Positions 1 to 8,571 of a stretch of 64,000 nucleotides of DNA are shown in pieces. Below the pieces are notes generated by a model. It was not told the origin of the DNA. It saw only the letters and a list, made by a program, of their open reading frames with translations, and made no database searches. The translations under genes were made by a program, and so were the position numbers. Source of the stretch: Pseudomonas synxantha (GTDB lineage Bacteria; Pseudomonadota; Gammaproteobacteria; Pseudomonadales; Pseudomonadaceae); assembly GCF_900105675.1 (NCBI RefSeq), contig NZ_LT629786.1, positions 3,844,001 to 3,908,000 on the forward strand, written 5' to 3'. Position 1 is the stretch's first letter. Every line of letters starts with the position of its first letter.

Positions 1-1
1 G

Positions 2-694
2 GAGAGCATCAACCTGTGTCACGCCGGTGGCCAGGCTTTCGACCCGACCCAACAGGCGGTGACCTTCAATGTGTGCGCCCCGGAATATTTCGAACAACTG
101 ATCCTGCCGCGCCTGCTCAAGCACTTCGACCGCGCCGACCTGCCGGTGATCGTCAATGTGCAGAAGCTGGAAACCGATATTCCCGCCGACGACCTGCGCG
201 AAGGCCGCCTGGACCTGGTGATCTGCTTCGGCCCGCACTTTCACCGCGCCCATAAAGACTTCAAGACCCAGATGCTGCTGGAGGACGACCTGGTCTGCGT
301 ATTTGACCAACGCTCGGCGCCCAGGGAGCAGGCATTCAGCTTGCAGTCCTTCGTTGAGCGGCGGCATGTATTCCCCACGCCTTGGACCTCCGACACCAAC
401 ATGATCGACGGCTGGCTCGCGCGCCAGGCCCACAAGCGCCAGGTGATCGCACGGGCCAACAGCTACAGCGCCGCGTTGAAGATGATTACCGGCACGGATT
501 TCATCGTCACCCTGCCCCGCCGCGTACAGCAACTGTTGGCAGCGGCTCCGGGGTTCGGTGTTTGCGAAGCCCCCAACGGTCTGCCGGGGTTCACCCTGGA
601 TATGCAGTGGAACGAAACCAATGGGCAGGACAGCGCCAACACCTGGTTTCGTGAGCAAGTGGTGAGGGCGTGTGAGGAACAGAGCCTTTTGTAG
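2..694 (+). CDS. LysR-family transcriptional regulator, 3' part (start outside window)
   Basis: The frame is open from the window edge to a TAG stop, giving 230 residues with no start in view. The translation is the effector-binding half of a LysR regulator (periplasmic-binding-protein fold). It has the two-lobe pattern and late motifs such as ITGTDFIVTLPRRVQQLL that resemble the next gene (LLAGTDMIASLPDYTAQAM). The helix-turn-helix half lies upstream of the window. It converges on the LysR gene at 784-1707, and its stop codon lies inside a REP element arm. The target and inducer cannot be read from this part. Confidence 0.85.
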   Translation, partial: ESINLCHAGGQAFDPTQQAVTFNVCAPEYFEQLILPRLLKHFDRADLPVIVNVQKLETDIPADDLREGRLDLVICFGPHFHRAHKDFKTQMLLEDDLVCVFDQRSAPREQAFSLQSFVERRHVFPTPWTSDTNMIDGWLARQAHKRQVIARANSYSAALKMITGTDFIVTLPRRVQQLLAAAPGFGVCEAPNGLPGFTLDMQWNETNGQDSANTWFREQVVRACEEQSLL

Positions 695-788
695 GAGCGA
701 GCTTGCTCGCGAAAACTCGCAGGCGCCGCGCTCATTCAGGAATCCCGAGTTAACGTTGACGCTTTTCGCGAGCAAGCTCGCTCCTACA
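691..788. repeat. REP-type inverted repeat between two converging LysR genes
   Basis: Two arms of about 26 bases (691-716 and 763-788), complementary to each other, flank a 46-base centre. Each arm carries the core GAGCGAGCTTGCTCGCGAA in one orientation. This is the common Pseudomonas REP/BIME style, found outside or at the ends of genes. The stop codons of both flanking genes (692-694 and 784-786, both TAG) come from the TGTAGGAG edge of the arms. Confidence 0.85.
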
Positions 789-1707
789 TTTCGCCAGCAG
801 GCCCTCGGTCGCTCATGAATGCCTCCAGCCGCGAGCGCATCCAGCGCTCCGCCGGGTCAGTGTCGACATGGCTGAGCCAGACCATCGACAAGTCCAGGGT
901 CGGGGTTTGGAACGGAAACGGCTCGCAGAACAGGTTCCCGCTGGCGGCCATGGCCTGGGCAGTGTAGTCCGGCAGGCTGGCGATCATGTCGGTGCCGGCA
1001 AGCAACGCCGGCAGCGAGCTGTATTGCGGCACCGAGAGCACCACATGGCGCTTGCGGCCCACCTCCGCCAGCCACTCATCGGCAAACCCGGCCACGTTGG
1101 CAGTGTGGGACACCAGCACATGGGGCCGTGCGCAATATTCGTCGAGGGTCAGCGGCGTGTCCGAGGCATCGGCGCGCAGCAGGCACGGGCGGATATGCCG
1201 CAACAGCTTACGCTTGGCATTCGCCGGCAGGCCGCGGGTCTGGGTGATGCCGACGGTGATATCGCCGGAAGCCAGCAGGTCGGGAATACGCCAGTAATCC
1301 ACATGCTGCACCACGAACACCACCTGGGGCGCTTCCTGGCGCAAGGCCCGCAGCAACGGCGGCAGCAGGCCGAACTCAACGTCATCGGACAGGCCGATGC
1401 GAAAGGTCATGGTGCTGATGGAGGGGTCAAAATCGTGGGTCAGGCTCAGGGCCGATGACAGCGAATCGAGGGCCGGCGACAGGTGCTGGATAATTTCCTC
1501 GGCGCGGGCCGTGGGCTCCATGCGATGGCCGACGCGAATAAACAGTGGGTCATTGAACAAGGTACGCAGGCGGTTGAGGGCCGAGCTGATAGTCGGCTGG
1601 CCAAGAAACAGCTTCTCGGCCACCCGCGTCACATTGCGCTCGAGCATCAGTGCTTCGAAGACCACCATCAGGTTGATATCGGCCTTGCGTAATTCATTGC
1701 GATTCAT
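784..1707 (-). CDS. LysR-family transcriptional regulator (NodD/NahR-like subgroup)
   Basis: 307 residues. The N-terminal winged helix-turn-helix lies at about 10-70 (RVAEKLFLGQPTISSALNRL), followed by a linker helix and an effector-binding domain. I chose the ATG at 1707 (MNRNELRK) over the longer frame starting at 1734, because LysR proteins normally begin about 8-10 residues before this helix. It lies downstream of the catabolic operon at 1968-8211 in the same orientation and may regulate it. Alternatively it may control the small membrane-protein ORF divergent from it. The inducer is unknown. Confidence 0.88.
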   Translation of the reverse strand: MNRNELRKADINLMVVFEALMLERNVTRVAEKLFLGQPTISSALNRLRTLFNDPLFIRVGHRMEPTARAEEIIQHLSPALDSLSSALSLTHDFDPSISTMTFRIGLSDDVEFGLLPPLLRALRQEAPQVVFVVQHVDYWRIPDLLASGDITVGITQTRGLPANAKRKLLRHIRPCLLRADASDTPLTLDEYCARPHVLVSHTANVAGFADEWLAEVGRKRHVVLSVPQYSSLPALLAGTDMIASLPDYTAQAMAASGNLFCEPFPFQTPTLDLSMVWLSHVDTDPAERWMRSRLEAFMSDRGPAGEM

Positions 1708-1767
1708 CGGCGCCTGCCCCTTTCCCCAAGACAAGCCGCAGTTTAGAAAGGCAGCGGGGCTGCGTCT

Positions 1768-2013
1768 ATGTGCGCACTGTTCATCCGCAGGCTTTGGGAC
1801 TATAAATCAGCTCTTGAAGGTCACAGGTACACCGCCGTGCTGGTCATTTTCGCCTTAAGCATCCTGCTCAGCGGGGTTTTGCTCTGGGCCATCAAATTCA
1901 TCGTCAACCCCACCGCCAGGACTTTGCTGCGCGTTTTTGTCGGTTTATGCCTGGCGGCGGTGGTGGCTTACCTGGTGCTGGCTTCCGGGTTTCCGACCTC
2001 GTTGCTGGTGTGA
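1768..2013 (+). CDS. Possible small two-TM membrane protein
   Basis: 81 residues with two hydrophobic stretches (about 24-46 and 54-76) and a polar N-terminus, which fits a small inner-membrane protein. Codon third positions are GC-rich, like neighbouring genes. It starts 60 bases from the divergent LysR gene, and its last 46 bases overlap the end of the MFS gene at 1968-3293 tail to tail. The ribosome site is weak (GGGG about 10 bases before ATG). I do not recognise the family, and it may be a chance ORF. Confidence 0.38.
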   Translation: MCALFIRRLWDYKSALEGHRYTAVLVIFALSILLSGVLLWAIKFIVNPTARTLLRVFVGLCLAAVVAYLVLASGFPTSLLV

Positions 2014-3293
2014 AGGGCCTCCTGGCCCTGGCGCAGGCGTAATGCCGACACTGCGGCCACCACCAACACCACGGCAATCACTTTCAAGCCGTTCATGGCA
2101 TTACCGGTGCTCATCTCAATGGCGCCCATCACCGACGGCCCGACAAAGCCGCCCAACAACCCACACGCATTGACGAAGCCCAACCCGCCCGCCAACGCCA
2201 CGCCCTTGAGGCGCGAGGCCGGGTACAGGAACACGATCGACTGCACCACGAAGAACATCACCGCCGACAAGCAAAAGCCCAGCAGACTGAACACCGGCCC
2301 CGACACCGACGCAATGCCCAGTCCCAGCGCCATGGTCAGCAGCCCCGTGACCAGCAATCGACGGCAACGCCCGGGGGTGGTGGCAAAGCGTGGGATCAGT
2401 ACCGCACCGAGTGCCGCCGCTATCCACGGCAACGAAGTCAGCAGGCCGACGCTCATGGTGCTCAGTTCACCGTATCGGCTGATGATGCTCGGCAGGAAAA
2501 AGATCACGGTATAGATGGTTATCTGATGGCAGAAGTACACGAAGATCGCCAGGAGGATTTGCGGCGTCAGCCAGTTTTTCAACGAATGACCACCCTCCCC
2601 GGCACCTTCCTCGGTTTCCACGGCGATCCGCTGTTCGATACCGCGGGCTTCTTCGACCGACAACCACGGCGCCTTGCTCGGGCGATCCGGCAGCTTGCGC
2701 CACACCACCCAGGCAAACGCCACGGCAGGCAAACCTTCGAGCAGGAACATCCACTGCCAGCCGTGCCAGCCGAGCAGGCCATCCATGCGCATCAAGGCCG
2801 CGCCCACCGGGCCGCCGATGATGTTGGCAAAACACACGCCGAGCAGGAAATAACCCGTGGCTCGCGCCCGCTGTTCACGGTTGAACCAGTAGGTCAGGTA
2901 CAGCATCACCCCGGGAAACAGCCCGGCTTCGGCGATGCCCAGCAACAAGCGCAAGACATAGAACGAGGTTTCGCCCTGCACAAACGCCATCGCCGCCGAA
3001 ATCAGGCCCCAGGTCACCATGATGCGGGCGATCCAGAAGCGCGCTCCGACTTTGTGCATGATCAGGTTGCTGGGGATTTCCGACAGTGCATAGGTCAAGA
3101 AAAACAGCCCGGCGCCCAACCCGTACGCGGCGGCGGAAATCCCCAGATCGACGTCCAGATGATGCTTGGCCAGGGCGATGTTGGTGCGGTCCAGGAAGCT
3201 CAGGATGTAGGCGATGATCAGCAGCGGCATCAGCTTGGCGAACATCAGTTTGTTCAGGGCCTGCGGTTCGCGGGCCGGGGTAGTGGTATTCAT
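1968..3293 (-). CDS. MFS transporter, anion:cation symporter (ACS) type
   Basis: 441 residues, 12 predicted membrane helices. The early FLDRTNIALAKHHLDVDLGISAA-type segment and the YALSEIPSNLIMHKVGARFWI stretch after helix 2 are typical of the ACS group (phthalate, tartrate and hexuronate permeases). This makes a small organic-acid anion the likely substrate. It is the last structural gene of the minus-strand operon headed by the GntR gene at 8211 and the second MFS carrier in it, 57 bases after the first. The exact substrate is not readable. Confidence 0.85.
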   Translation of the reverse strand: MNTTTPAREPQALNKLMFAKLMPLLIIAYILSFLDRTNIALAKHHLDVDLGISAAAYGLGAGLFFLTYALSEIPSNLIMHKVGARFWIARIMVTWGLISAAMAFVQGETSFYVLRLLLGIAEAGLFPGVMLYLTYWFNREQRARATGYFLLGVCFANIIGGPVGAALMRMDGLLGWHGWQWMFLLEGLPAVAFAWVVWRKLPDRPSKAPWLSVEEARGIEQRIAVETEEGAGEGGHSLKNWLTPQILLAIFVYFCHQITIYTVIFFLPSIISRYGELSTMSVGLLTSLPWIAAALGAVLIPRFATTPGRCRRLLVTGLLTMALGLGIASVSGPVFSLLGFCLSAVMFFVVQSIVFLYPASRLKGVALAGGLGFVNACGLLGGFVGPSVMGAIEMSTGNAMNGLKVIAVVLVVAAVSALRLRQGQEALHTSNEVGNPEASTR

Positions 3294-3349
3294 CGGGCAC
3301 TTCCTCTTGGCGACCCGCCAGCCTGGCTGGGGGGCGCATCAATGTTGTT

Positions 3350-4672
3350 CTAGGGTTCCAGTTGTACGGCCATGGCCTGGGAACGATGGGAAAACAGTTG
3401 CAGCAACGCGCCGCCCAGGGCGCAACCGGCCATCACGAAGAAACACACGGTGTAGCCGTGCAAGGTGCTCCACCCCCCGCCCATGGCGATCAGGCTGCCC
3501 ATCAACACGGGCGCCAGACCGCCGCCGATAAACATCGCGGTGGTGATGATGCCGTTGGCGGTGGAGGTGGCCGAGGGCTCGGCCGAATCGCAGGCCACGG
3601 CGTAGTAGATCGGCCATACCGCATTGGCCACCAGGCCGAACAGCAATTGCACGACGATGATCAGGGTCAGGGTATTGGCGAAATAGAACGCACCGACACT
3701 CGCCGCCATCCACAGGCCGCAAATGATCAGCGTGGTGCGCCGGCCAATGATGTCCGACAGCGACGGCCACACCAGTTGCCCGAGAATGCCGGTGAGGGTG
3801 AACACCACACTCATCCCCGCCGACTCCGCCAGCGACAACCCGACAATGTTGTAGAGGTAGGCCGGCAGCACGATATTGACGCCCATGTACACCACCTGGG
3901 TGAGCAGGGTATTGCCCGCCGTCAGCGCGATATTGCGGTTGCGCAAGGTGGCGACAAAGGTGCGCCAGGCTTCGCCCTTGACCGTGCTGGCCGCGGCATT
4001 GCTCGGCGGGGTCATGCCCTTGGCGGCGATATCGACATACAGCGCGGTGATGCGCTCGGCGGTGGAGTACCGCGCCCAGAAGATCATCAGCGGCAAGGCC
4101 ACCACAAAGGCAAAGAAGAACACGTAGCGCCAGTTGTCCTCGCCGAATACCGTGATGACAAAACTGGCGACGATGCCGCTGAGCATCGCGCCAATCGGGT
4201 AGCCGGTATGGTGCGCGCCCAGGGCAAAGCCACGACGCTCCACCGGCCACCATTCGGCGGTGTTGCTCACGCCCACCGGTTCGCCCCAACCCGCACCCAG
4301 GTTGACGCCAACCCGCAAAGCGACAAAGGTGGCGAGGTTACCGCTCAATACCTTGAAGCCGGACAGGAACGAGATAGCGGTGTAGCCCAGCACCAGCGGC
4401 ACCTGGAAGCGCGCACGCTTCCAGCCGCCGCCGTAGCGGTCGCTCCACATCGAACCGGGAATATCCAGCAGGGCCAGGGCGAGCATCACCACCGTAGCCA
4501 CGCTGCCCCATTGATCGGCGGATAAATCGAAATGCTTGGAGATGGTCGGCCCCAGGCGCAAGACGATCTCGCGGTCGTAGGCGTTGAGGATCCAGATCAT
4601 CCAGCAGACCAGCAGCGATACCCAGGAATGCCGGTGGATATTGCGCAGCGACGCTTTCTTTAAACTTGCCAT
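3350..4672 (-). CDS. MFS transporter of the BKACE/SMP-30 operon
   Basis: 440 residues with 12 predicted helices and a cytoplasmic loop in the middle. The ATG at 4672 (MASLKKASLRN) was chosen: the open frame runs on to 5029, but that part is the antisense shadow of the SMP-30 gene. The N-terminal LNAYDREIVLRLGP segment and the DRYGGGWKRAR loop are MFS signatures. It lies 75 bases after the SMP-30 gene in the same operon, so it probably imports the substrate or an intermediate of that pathway. Having two MFS carriers in one operon suggests separate substrates or uptake plus export. Confidence 0.83.
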   Translation of the reverse strand: MASLKKASLRNIHRHSWVSLLVCWMIWILNAYDREIVLRLGPTISKHFDLSADQWGSVATVVMLALALLDIPGSMWSDRYGGGWKRARFQVPLVLGYTAISFLSGFKVLSGNLATFVALRVGVNLGAGWGEPVGVSNTAEWWPVERRGFALGAHHTGYPIGAMLSGIVASFVITVFGEDNWRYVFFFAFVVALPLMIFWARYSTAERITALYVDIAAKGMTPPSNAAASTVKGEAWRTFVATLRNRNIALTAGNTLLTQVVYMGVNIVLPAYLYNIVGLSLAESAGMSVVFTLTGILGQLVWPSLSDIIGRRTTLIICGLWMAASVGAFYFANTLTLIIVVQLLFGLVANAVWPIYYAVACDSAEPSATSTANGIITTAMFIGGGLAPVLMGSLIAMGGGWSTLHGYTVCFFVMAGCALGGALLQLFSHRSQAMAVQLEP

Positions 4673-4746
4673 GGGCCTCTCCAGGCGCGCGAGGGCGCGC
4701 ACTGATACAGGTTGCGAAAGGAATGTGCCTTGTTGAAAAAAACGCG

Positions 4747-5625
4747 CTAGCTGGCGAACCGTCGCTCGGCTATTCCTTGCACGCCCAGACCGCTGATGGC
4801 GAATAAAGCACCGCGCTGCTGGCCGTCGCCCGGGAAGCGCGGCAGCGGTGGCTTGGCCATTGAAGTCACAAACAGGGTGTCGAGGTTGGGCCCGCCGAAG
4901 GTCAGGCTGGTGACCTTTTTCACCGGCATCTGGATGATGCGGTCGACGTGGCCATCGGGGGTATAGCGCACCAGTTTCCCGGCATAGACCAATGCCTGCC
5001 ATAGGCAGCCCTCGGCATCCACGGTGCACCCGTCGGCGGCGCCACCGCTGCTGGTGTCGACCTTGGCGAACGTGCGACGGTTGCTCACGCTGCCACTGGT
5101 GCAGTCGTAGTCATAGGCCCAGATTTCGCCGGACCAGGTATCGCAGAAGTACAGGGTTTCCCCGGATGGGCTCCAGCACGGGCCGTTGGAGACGATGATG
5201 CCTTCGTCCAGGGTGTGCAGGCTAAAGTCGGCATCCAGGCGGTAGAGCTTGGCGCTGGCGTTATCCTCCAGGGTGTCCATGGAGCCGAAAATGAAACGGC
5301 CCTGGCGATCAACCTTGCCGTCATTGAGGCGGTTGTTCGGCAGATGGGGTTCCGGGTCGATGATCAGCGTGAGGTCGCCGCTGTTCAAGTCGAGGGTGTG
5401 TACGCCATTTTGCAGGGCGACGATGGCCGCCTTGCCATCTTTGCGCAGCGCCATGGAGCCGATCTTCTGGCCAACGTCCCAGGCGCGCAGTTCACGACCG
5501 TCATCGGTGCAGCGCAGAATGCGGCCGTCGGCGCTGTCGATCCAGTACAAGCGTTGTTGCTCGACGTCCCACACCGGGCCTTCGCCCAGGGTGGTCTTGA
5601 CGTCCACAAGCACTTCGATACGCAT
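4747..5625 (-). CDS. SMP-30/gluconolactonase-family lactonase
   Basis: 292 residues, usual for the SMP-30/gluconolaconase/LRE family: a six-bladed beta-propeller with one divalent metal. The expected metal ligands are visible: Glu in TLGEGPVW near residue 15, Asn in VSNGPCWS near 148, and Asp in AADGCTVD near 200. These enzymes open sugar or hydroxy-acid lactones in the cytoplasm. In this operon it would hydrolyse a lactone formed by the SDR dehydrogenase. The substrate cannot be deduced from sequence alone. Confidence 0.88.
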   Translation of the reverse strand: MRIEVLVDVKTTLGEGPVWDVEQQRLYWIDSADGRILRCTDDGRELRAWDVGQKIGSMALRKDGKAAIVALQNGVHTLDLNSGDLTLIIDPEPHLPNNRLNDGKVDRQGRFIFGSMDTLEDNASAKLYRLDADFSLHTLDEGIIVSNGPCWSPSGETLYFCDTWSGEIWAYDYDCTSGSVSNRRTFAKVDTSSGGAADGCTVDAEGCLWQALVYAGKLVRYTPDGHVDRIIQMPVKKVTSLTFGGPNLDTLFVTSMAKPPLPRFPGDGQQRGALFAISGLGVQGIAERRFAS

Positions 5626-5703
5626 GGTGTTATCCCCTTATTGTTGTTGTGCGGGATGCCGGCCACGCCAAGACGCGGCCGTTCTTTGGATAAAAGAGCA
5701 GGG

Positions 5704-6636
5704 TTAAAAATTGACCTGGTCACGCCCCTTGAGCCCGAGGATTTCCCGCGCTTCATCGGGGGTGGCAACCCGATGGCCCAGGGCTTCGACCACCGTGCGG
5801 ATGCGCCTCACCTGGTCGGCATTCGACGCTGCCAACTTGCCCGGGCCGTCCCACAATGAATCCTCAAGGCCGACGCGGGCGTTACTGCCCATGGACAGGC
5901 CCATGGTCGCCAGCGGAATCTGCCCACGCCCGGCACCGAGAATCGACCACACGTAATCGTCGCCAAACAGGCGGTCGGCGGTACGCCGCATATGCGCCAG
6001 GTCTTCCGGGTGCGCACCGATGCCGCCGCGCAGGCCGAACACCGACTGGATAAACAGCGGCGGCTTGAGCAGGCCGCGCTCCAGGAAGTGGGCGGCGGTG
6101 TAGAGATGGCCGATGTCGTAGCACTCGATTTCAAAGCGGGTGCGGTTCTCGGCGCAGGCATTGAGGATGTGGGTAATGTCGCGGAAGGTGTTGCGAAAGA
6201 TCCGGTCGTCACTCTCCTCCAGGTAAGGCCGCTCCCAGTCGTGCTGGAATTCAGTAAAGCGGTTAAGCATTTCGTACAGGCCGAAGTTCATCGAGCCCAT
6301 ATTCAACGAGGCCAGTTCCGGCTTGAACTGCATCACCGGTTGCAGGCGTTCTTCCACGCCCATGGTCGGTGCGCCGCCGGTGGTGATGTTGATCACCACG
6401 TCGCTGGCCGCCTTGATCTGTGGCAGGAATTCGGCAAACAGCGCCGGGTCCTGGCTGGGGCGACCGTCAAGCGGGTCACGGGCATGCAGGTGGACAATCG
6501 CTGCGCCGGCTTGTGCGGCACCGATGGCGGCGTCGGCAATTTGCTGCGCGGTAATGGGCAAGTGCGGTGACATCGACGGCGTATGAATGGCACCGGTCAC
6601 GGCGCAGGTGATGATGACAGGACGATTTTTGGACAT
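5704..6636 (-). CDS. Beta-keto acid cleavage enzyme (BKACE, DUF849 family)
   Basis: 310 residues. The start MSKNRPVIITCAVTGAIHTP and the motif IVHLHARDPLDGRP (zinc-binding His-x-His near residue 46) mark the 3-keto-5-aminohexanoate cleavage family. These zinc TIM-barrel enzymes react a beta-keto acid with acetyl-CoA to give acetoacetate and a new acyl-CoA. The ATG at 6636 was chosen because the frame upstream (to 6732) has no family character. It sits between the SDR and SMP-30 genes. Family members differ in substrate (for example dehydrocarnitine or keto-aminohexanoate), so the substrate here is open. Confidence 0.92.
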   Translation of the reverse strand: MSKNRPVIITCAVTGAIHTPSMSPHLPITAQQIADAAIGAAQAGAAIVHLHARDPLDGRPSQDPALFAEFLPQIKAASDVVINITTGGAPTMGVEERLQPVMQFKPELASLNMGSMNFGLYEMLNRFTEFQHDWERPYLEESDDRIFRNTFRDITHILNACAENRTRFEIECYDIGHLYTAAHFLERGLLKPPLFIQSVFGLRGGIGAHPEDLAHMRRTADRLFGDDYVWSILGAGRGQIPLATMGLSMGSNARVGLEDSLWDGPGKLAASNADQVRRIRTVVEALGHRVATPDEAREILGLKGRDQVNF

Positions 6637-6703
6637 GACGATTCTCCGACTTTTATTCTTATGAAAAAAATCCTGGGTACAGCGCGATGTGTTCTTCCTT
6701 GGC

Positions 6704-7492
6704 CTACAGGTACTCGACGTTACCGTCGACACTGATCGCCTGGCCGGTCACGTTGCGTGCGGCGGGCGAACAGAGGAACAAGGCCATGGCTGCCACGTCT
6801 TCGGCGGTAACCATGCGCTTGAGGGAGATTTTGTTGAGGTATTGCTGGCGCATTTCGGCCTCGGGCACGCCAACCTGTTCAGCGCGGGCGCGGATCACGC
6901 CGTCCATGCGCGGGCCTTCGACAATCCCGGGCAGCAAGGCGTTGACGCGGATGTCGCTTTCGCCCAGCTCCGAGGCCAGGGATTTCATCAGGCCGACAAT
7001 GGCCCATTTGGTCGCCGCATAAGGGGTACGCCATGCATAGCCAAGGCGCCCGGCCACCGAGGCGATATGCAGCAAATGGCCGTGGGACGATTCCTTGAGC
7101 ATCGGCACCGCGTGGTGGGCAAAACGGTATTGTGCAGTGAGATTAATGTTGATGGTGGCTTGCCATTCGGCGTCGCTGATCGCGTCGATGCCGCCGGTAG
7201 GCCCGGCGATACCGGCATTGTTGACCAACACATCCAGACCACCAAAATGCTCGCGTTGCACCTTGAACACCGCCTCGATCTGCGCGGCATCGCTGACATC
7301 GGCGCGGGTAGCGACAGTGCCCGGGTATTTATCGCGAAACGCCGTCAGGGCCGGCTCACTCACATCACACACATGCACCTGGGCGCCGGCTTCCAGATAC
7401 GCCGCGGCCAATACTTCACCAATGCCGGCAGCCCCGCCGGAAATCAACACACGTAACCCGGGATAAGGCTGCAGCCGTTGTAGGACACTCAT
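6704..7492 (-). CDS. Short-chain dehydrogenase/reductase (SDR)
   Basis: 262 residues, classical SDR. The cofactor motif SGGAAGIGE lies near residue 18, NNAGIAG near 91, the catalytic Ser in HIASVAG near 144, and the YAATK active site near 159-163. Asp in VCDVSEP after strand 2 favours NAD over NADP. Its start overlaps the end of the GntR gene by four bases (ATGA), so the two are translationally coupled. In the operon it would oxidise a hydroxyl to a ketone and provide the beta-keto acid, or a lactone, for the following enzymes. Confidence 0.92.
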   Translation of the reverse strand: MSVLQRLQPYPGLRVLISGGAAGIGEVLAAAYLEAGAQVHVCDVSEPALTAFRDKYPGTVATRADVSDAAQIEAVFKVQREHFGGLDVLVNNAGIAGPTGGIDAISDAEWQATININLTAQYRFAHHAVPMLKESSHGHLLHIASVAGRLGYAWRTPYAATKWAIVGLMKSLASELGESDIRVNALLPGIVEGPRMDGVIRARAEQVGVPEAEMRQQYLNKISLKRMVTAEDVAAMALFLCSPAARNVTGQAISVDGNVEYL

Positions 7493-8211
7493 GCACGTTT
7501 ACCTCCTGAAACAGACGACCGCGCGCGGTCGTTCTTGACGAGCAGGCGCGCCAGGGAATCGGCGGCCTGCATGATGTCATCGGTCACCGCTGCCCGTGCG
7601 CCAGCGCCATCGCGGGCGGCCAGCGCGTCGACGATGCGCGTATGCGCCTCCATCGAGCGTTGCAGGTGCGCTTTATCCGGGGCGACCAGGGCAAAACACG
7701 GGCCCATGTGCAGCCAGAAATTCTCCACTGCGGCCATGGTCAATTCGGCCTGGGCCACCGCATAAATGCGCCGGTGAAAGGCGAAGTTGGTCCACAGGTA
7801 GCGGGACACGTCGACCTCATCGGCGGCATGTTGCATCTGGCGGCACAGGTCGGTGATTTCTTCCAGGTCGTGTTTCTGCAGGAGCAGCACGGCCTTTTCC
7901 GCCAGCAAACCTTCAAGCGCCACTCGCGTATCACGAATTTCACGCAGGCGTTCGACCGTCATCAGGCGTACCCGCAGGCGGGAGGTTTCGGTGACTTCAA
8001 AGGCGTTTTCGGCACTCAGGCGTTGCAGCGCTTCGCGTACCGGCATGGGGCTGGAGCCCAGGGCTTCGGCGAGACCGCGGATGGTGAGTTTCTGGCCGGG
8101 TTGGAAGCGGCCACTCATCAGCGCTTCGCGGATCTGGCGGTAGACCTGGTCTTGCAAGGTATCGCGAGACACCTGGCGCAGGGTGGGCAGGAGGAGCGGA
8201 CCATCATTCAT
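7489..8211 (-). CDS. GntR-family regulator, FadR/FCD subgroup
   Basis: 240 residues. The winged helix-turn-helix is at about 20-85 (TIRGLAEALGSSPMPVREAL), followed by an all-helical FCD ligand domain (about 95-220) with metal-site Asp/His residues (FHRRIYA, HTRIVDAL). It is the first gene of the minus-strand operon that continues into SDR, BKACE, SMP-30 and two MFS genes, so it very likely controls that operon and its own expression, probably as a repressor released by a pathway acid. A palindrome TGTGATCACA lies 38 bases upstream of its start. Confidence 0.92.
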   Translation of the reverse strand: MNDGPLLLPTLRQVSRDTLQDQVYRQIREALMSGRFQPGQKLTIRGLAEALGSSPMPVREALQRLSAENAFEVTETSRLRVRLMTVERLREIRDTRVALEGLLAEKAVLLLQKHDLEEITDLCRQMQHAADEVDVSRYLWTNFAFHRRIYAVAQAELTMAAVENFWLHMGPCFALVAPDKAHLQRSMEAHTRIVDALAARDGAGARAAVTDDIMQAADSLARLLVKNDRARSSVSGGKRA

Positions 8212-8249
8212 GAGGCAAAACCTGTGTTGTGGTTCTTATGGCCTCAATA

Positions 8250-8259
8250 TGTGATCACA
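8250..8259. promoter_or_regulatory. Candidate GntR operator palindrome
   Basis: Perfect 10-base palindrome TGTGATCACA in an AT-rich stretch 38 bases before the GntR start. GntR/FCD regulators typically bind short palindromes of TNGTNNNACNA style, and this one partly fits. Binding is inferred from position only. Confidence 0.45.
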
Positions 8260-8304
8260 AATCAAATATGTCAAATAGTTTCCCGCTTTGAGGTACGCAT
8301 ACCC

Positions 8305-8405
8305 AAAAATGTGGGAGGGGGCTTGCTCCCGATGACGGTATATCAGTCAGCCTATGTATTGACTGATACACCGTCATCGGGAGCGAGCCCCCTCCCACAT
8401 TTTTT
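8305..8405. repeat. REP-type long inverted repeat (GGGAGGGGGCTTGCTCCC class)
   Basis: About 100 bases of nearly continuous dyad. The outer arms (8305-8340 and 8371-8405) read AAAATGTGGGAGGGGGC... and its complement. An inner TATCAGTCA/TGACTGATA pair extends the stem. This sequence class differs from the REP elements at 691 and 13769 but is also a common Pseudomonas extragenic hairpin. It lies between the GntR start and the small ORF at 8425. Confidence 0.85.
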
Positions 8406-8424
8406 GTCCGCGTTGTTAATGGGT

Positions 8425-8571
8425 TCAGGGTTTGAGCGGACGCTCCCGATCACGCTCTGAAAGCTCCGTTCCATCATCGGGGTGCTTCCAGGTCTGCGGT
8501 TTTTCTTCCTCTGGCCGCTGCCGAGGTTGTTCGTACTCTGGCTCGTTGTGCTGCTTGTGTTCGTTCCCCAT
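8425..8571 (-). CDS. Small charged hypothetical protein, 48 residues
   Basis: 48 residues, very hydrophilic: rich in Glu, Arg, Lys and Pro, with no membrane segment. The start MGNEHKQHNEPEYEQPRQRP was chosen because ACGAGGA lies seven bases before this ATG; the open frame extends to 8658 without another ribosome site. The strong Shine-Dalgarno and Pseudomonas-like codon use argue that it is real. It is divergent from the MFS gene at 8767. No function is recognised; a disordered stress-type small protein is possible. Confidence 0.6.
   Translation of the reverse strand: MGNEHKQHNEPEYEQPRQRPEEEKPQTWKHPDDGTELSERDRERPLKP

Noticed and set aside
3362..4525. 387-residue plus-strand ORF opposite the MFS gene at 3350-4672
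   Set aside because: Antisense shadow of a clear 12-helix carrier.
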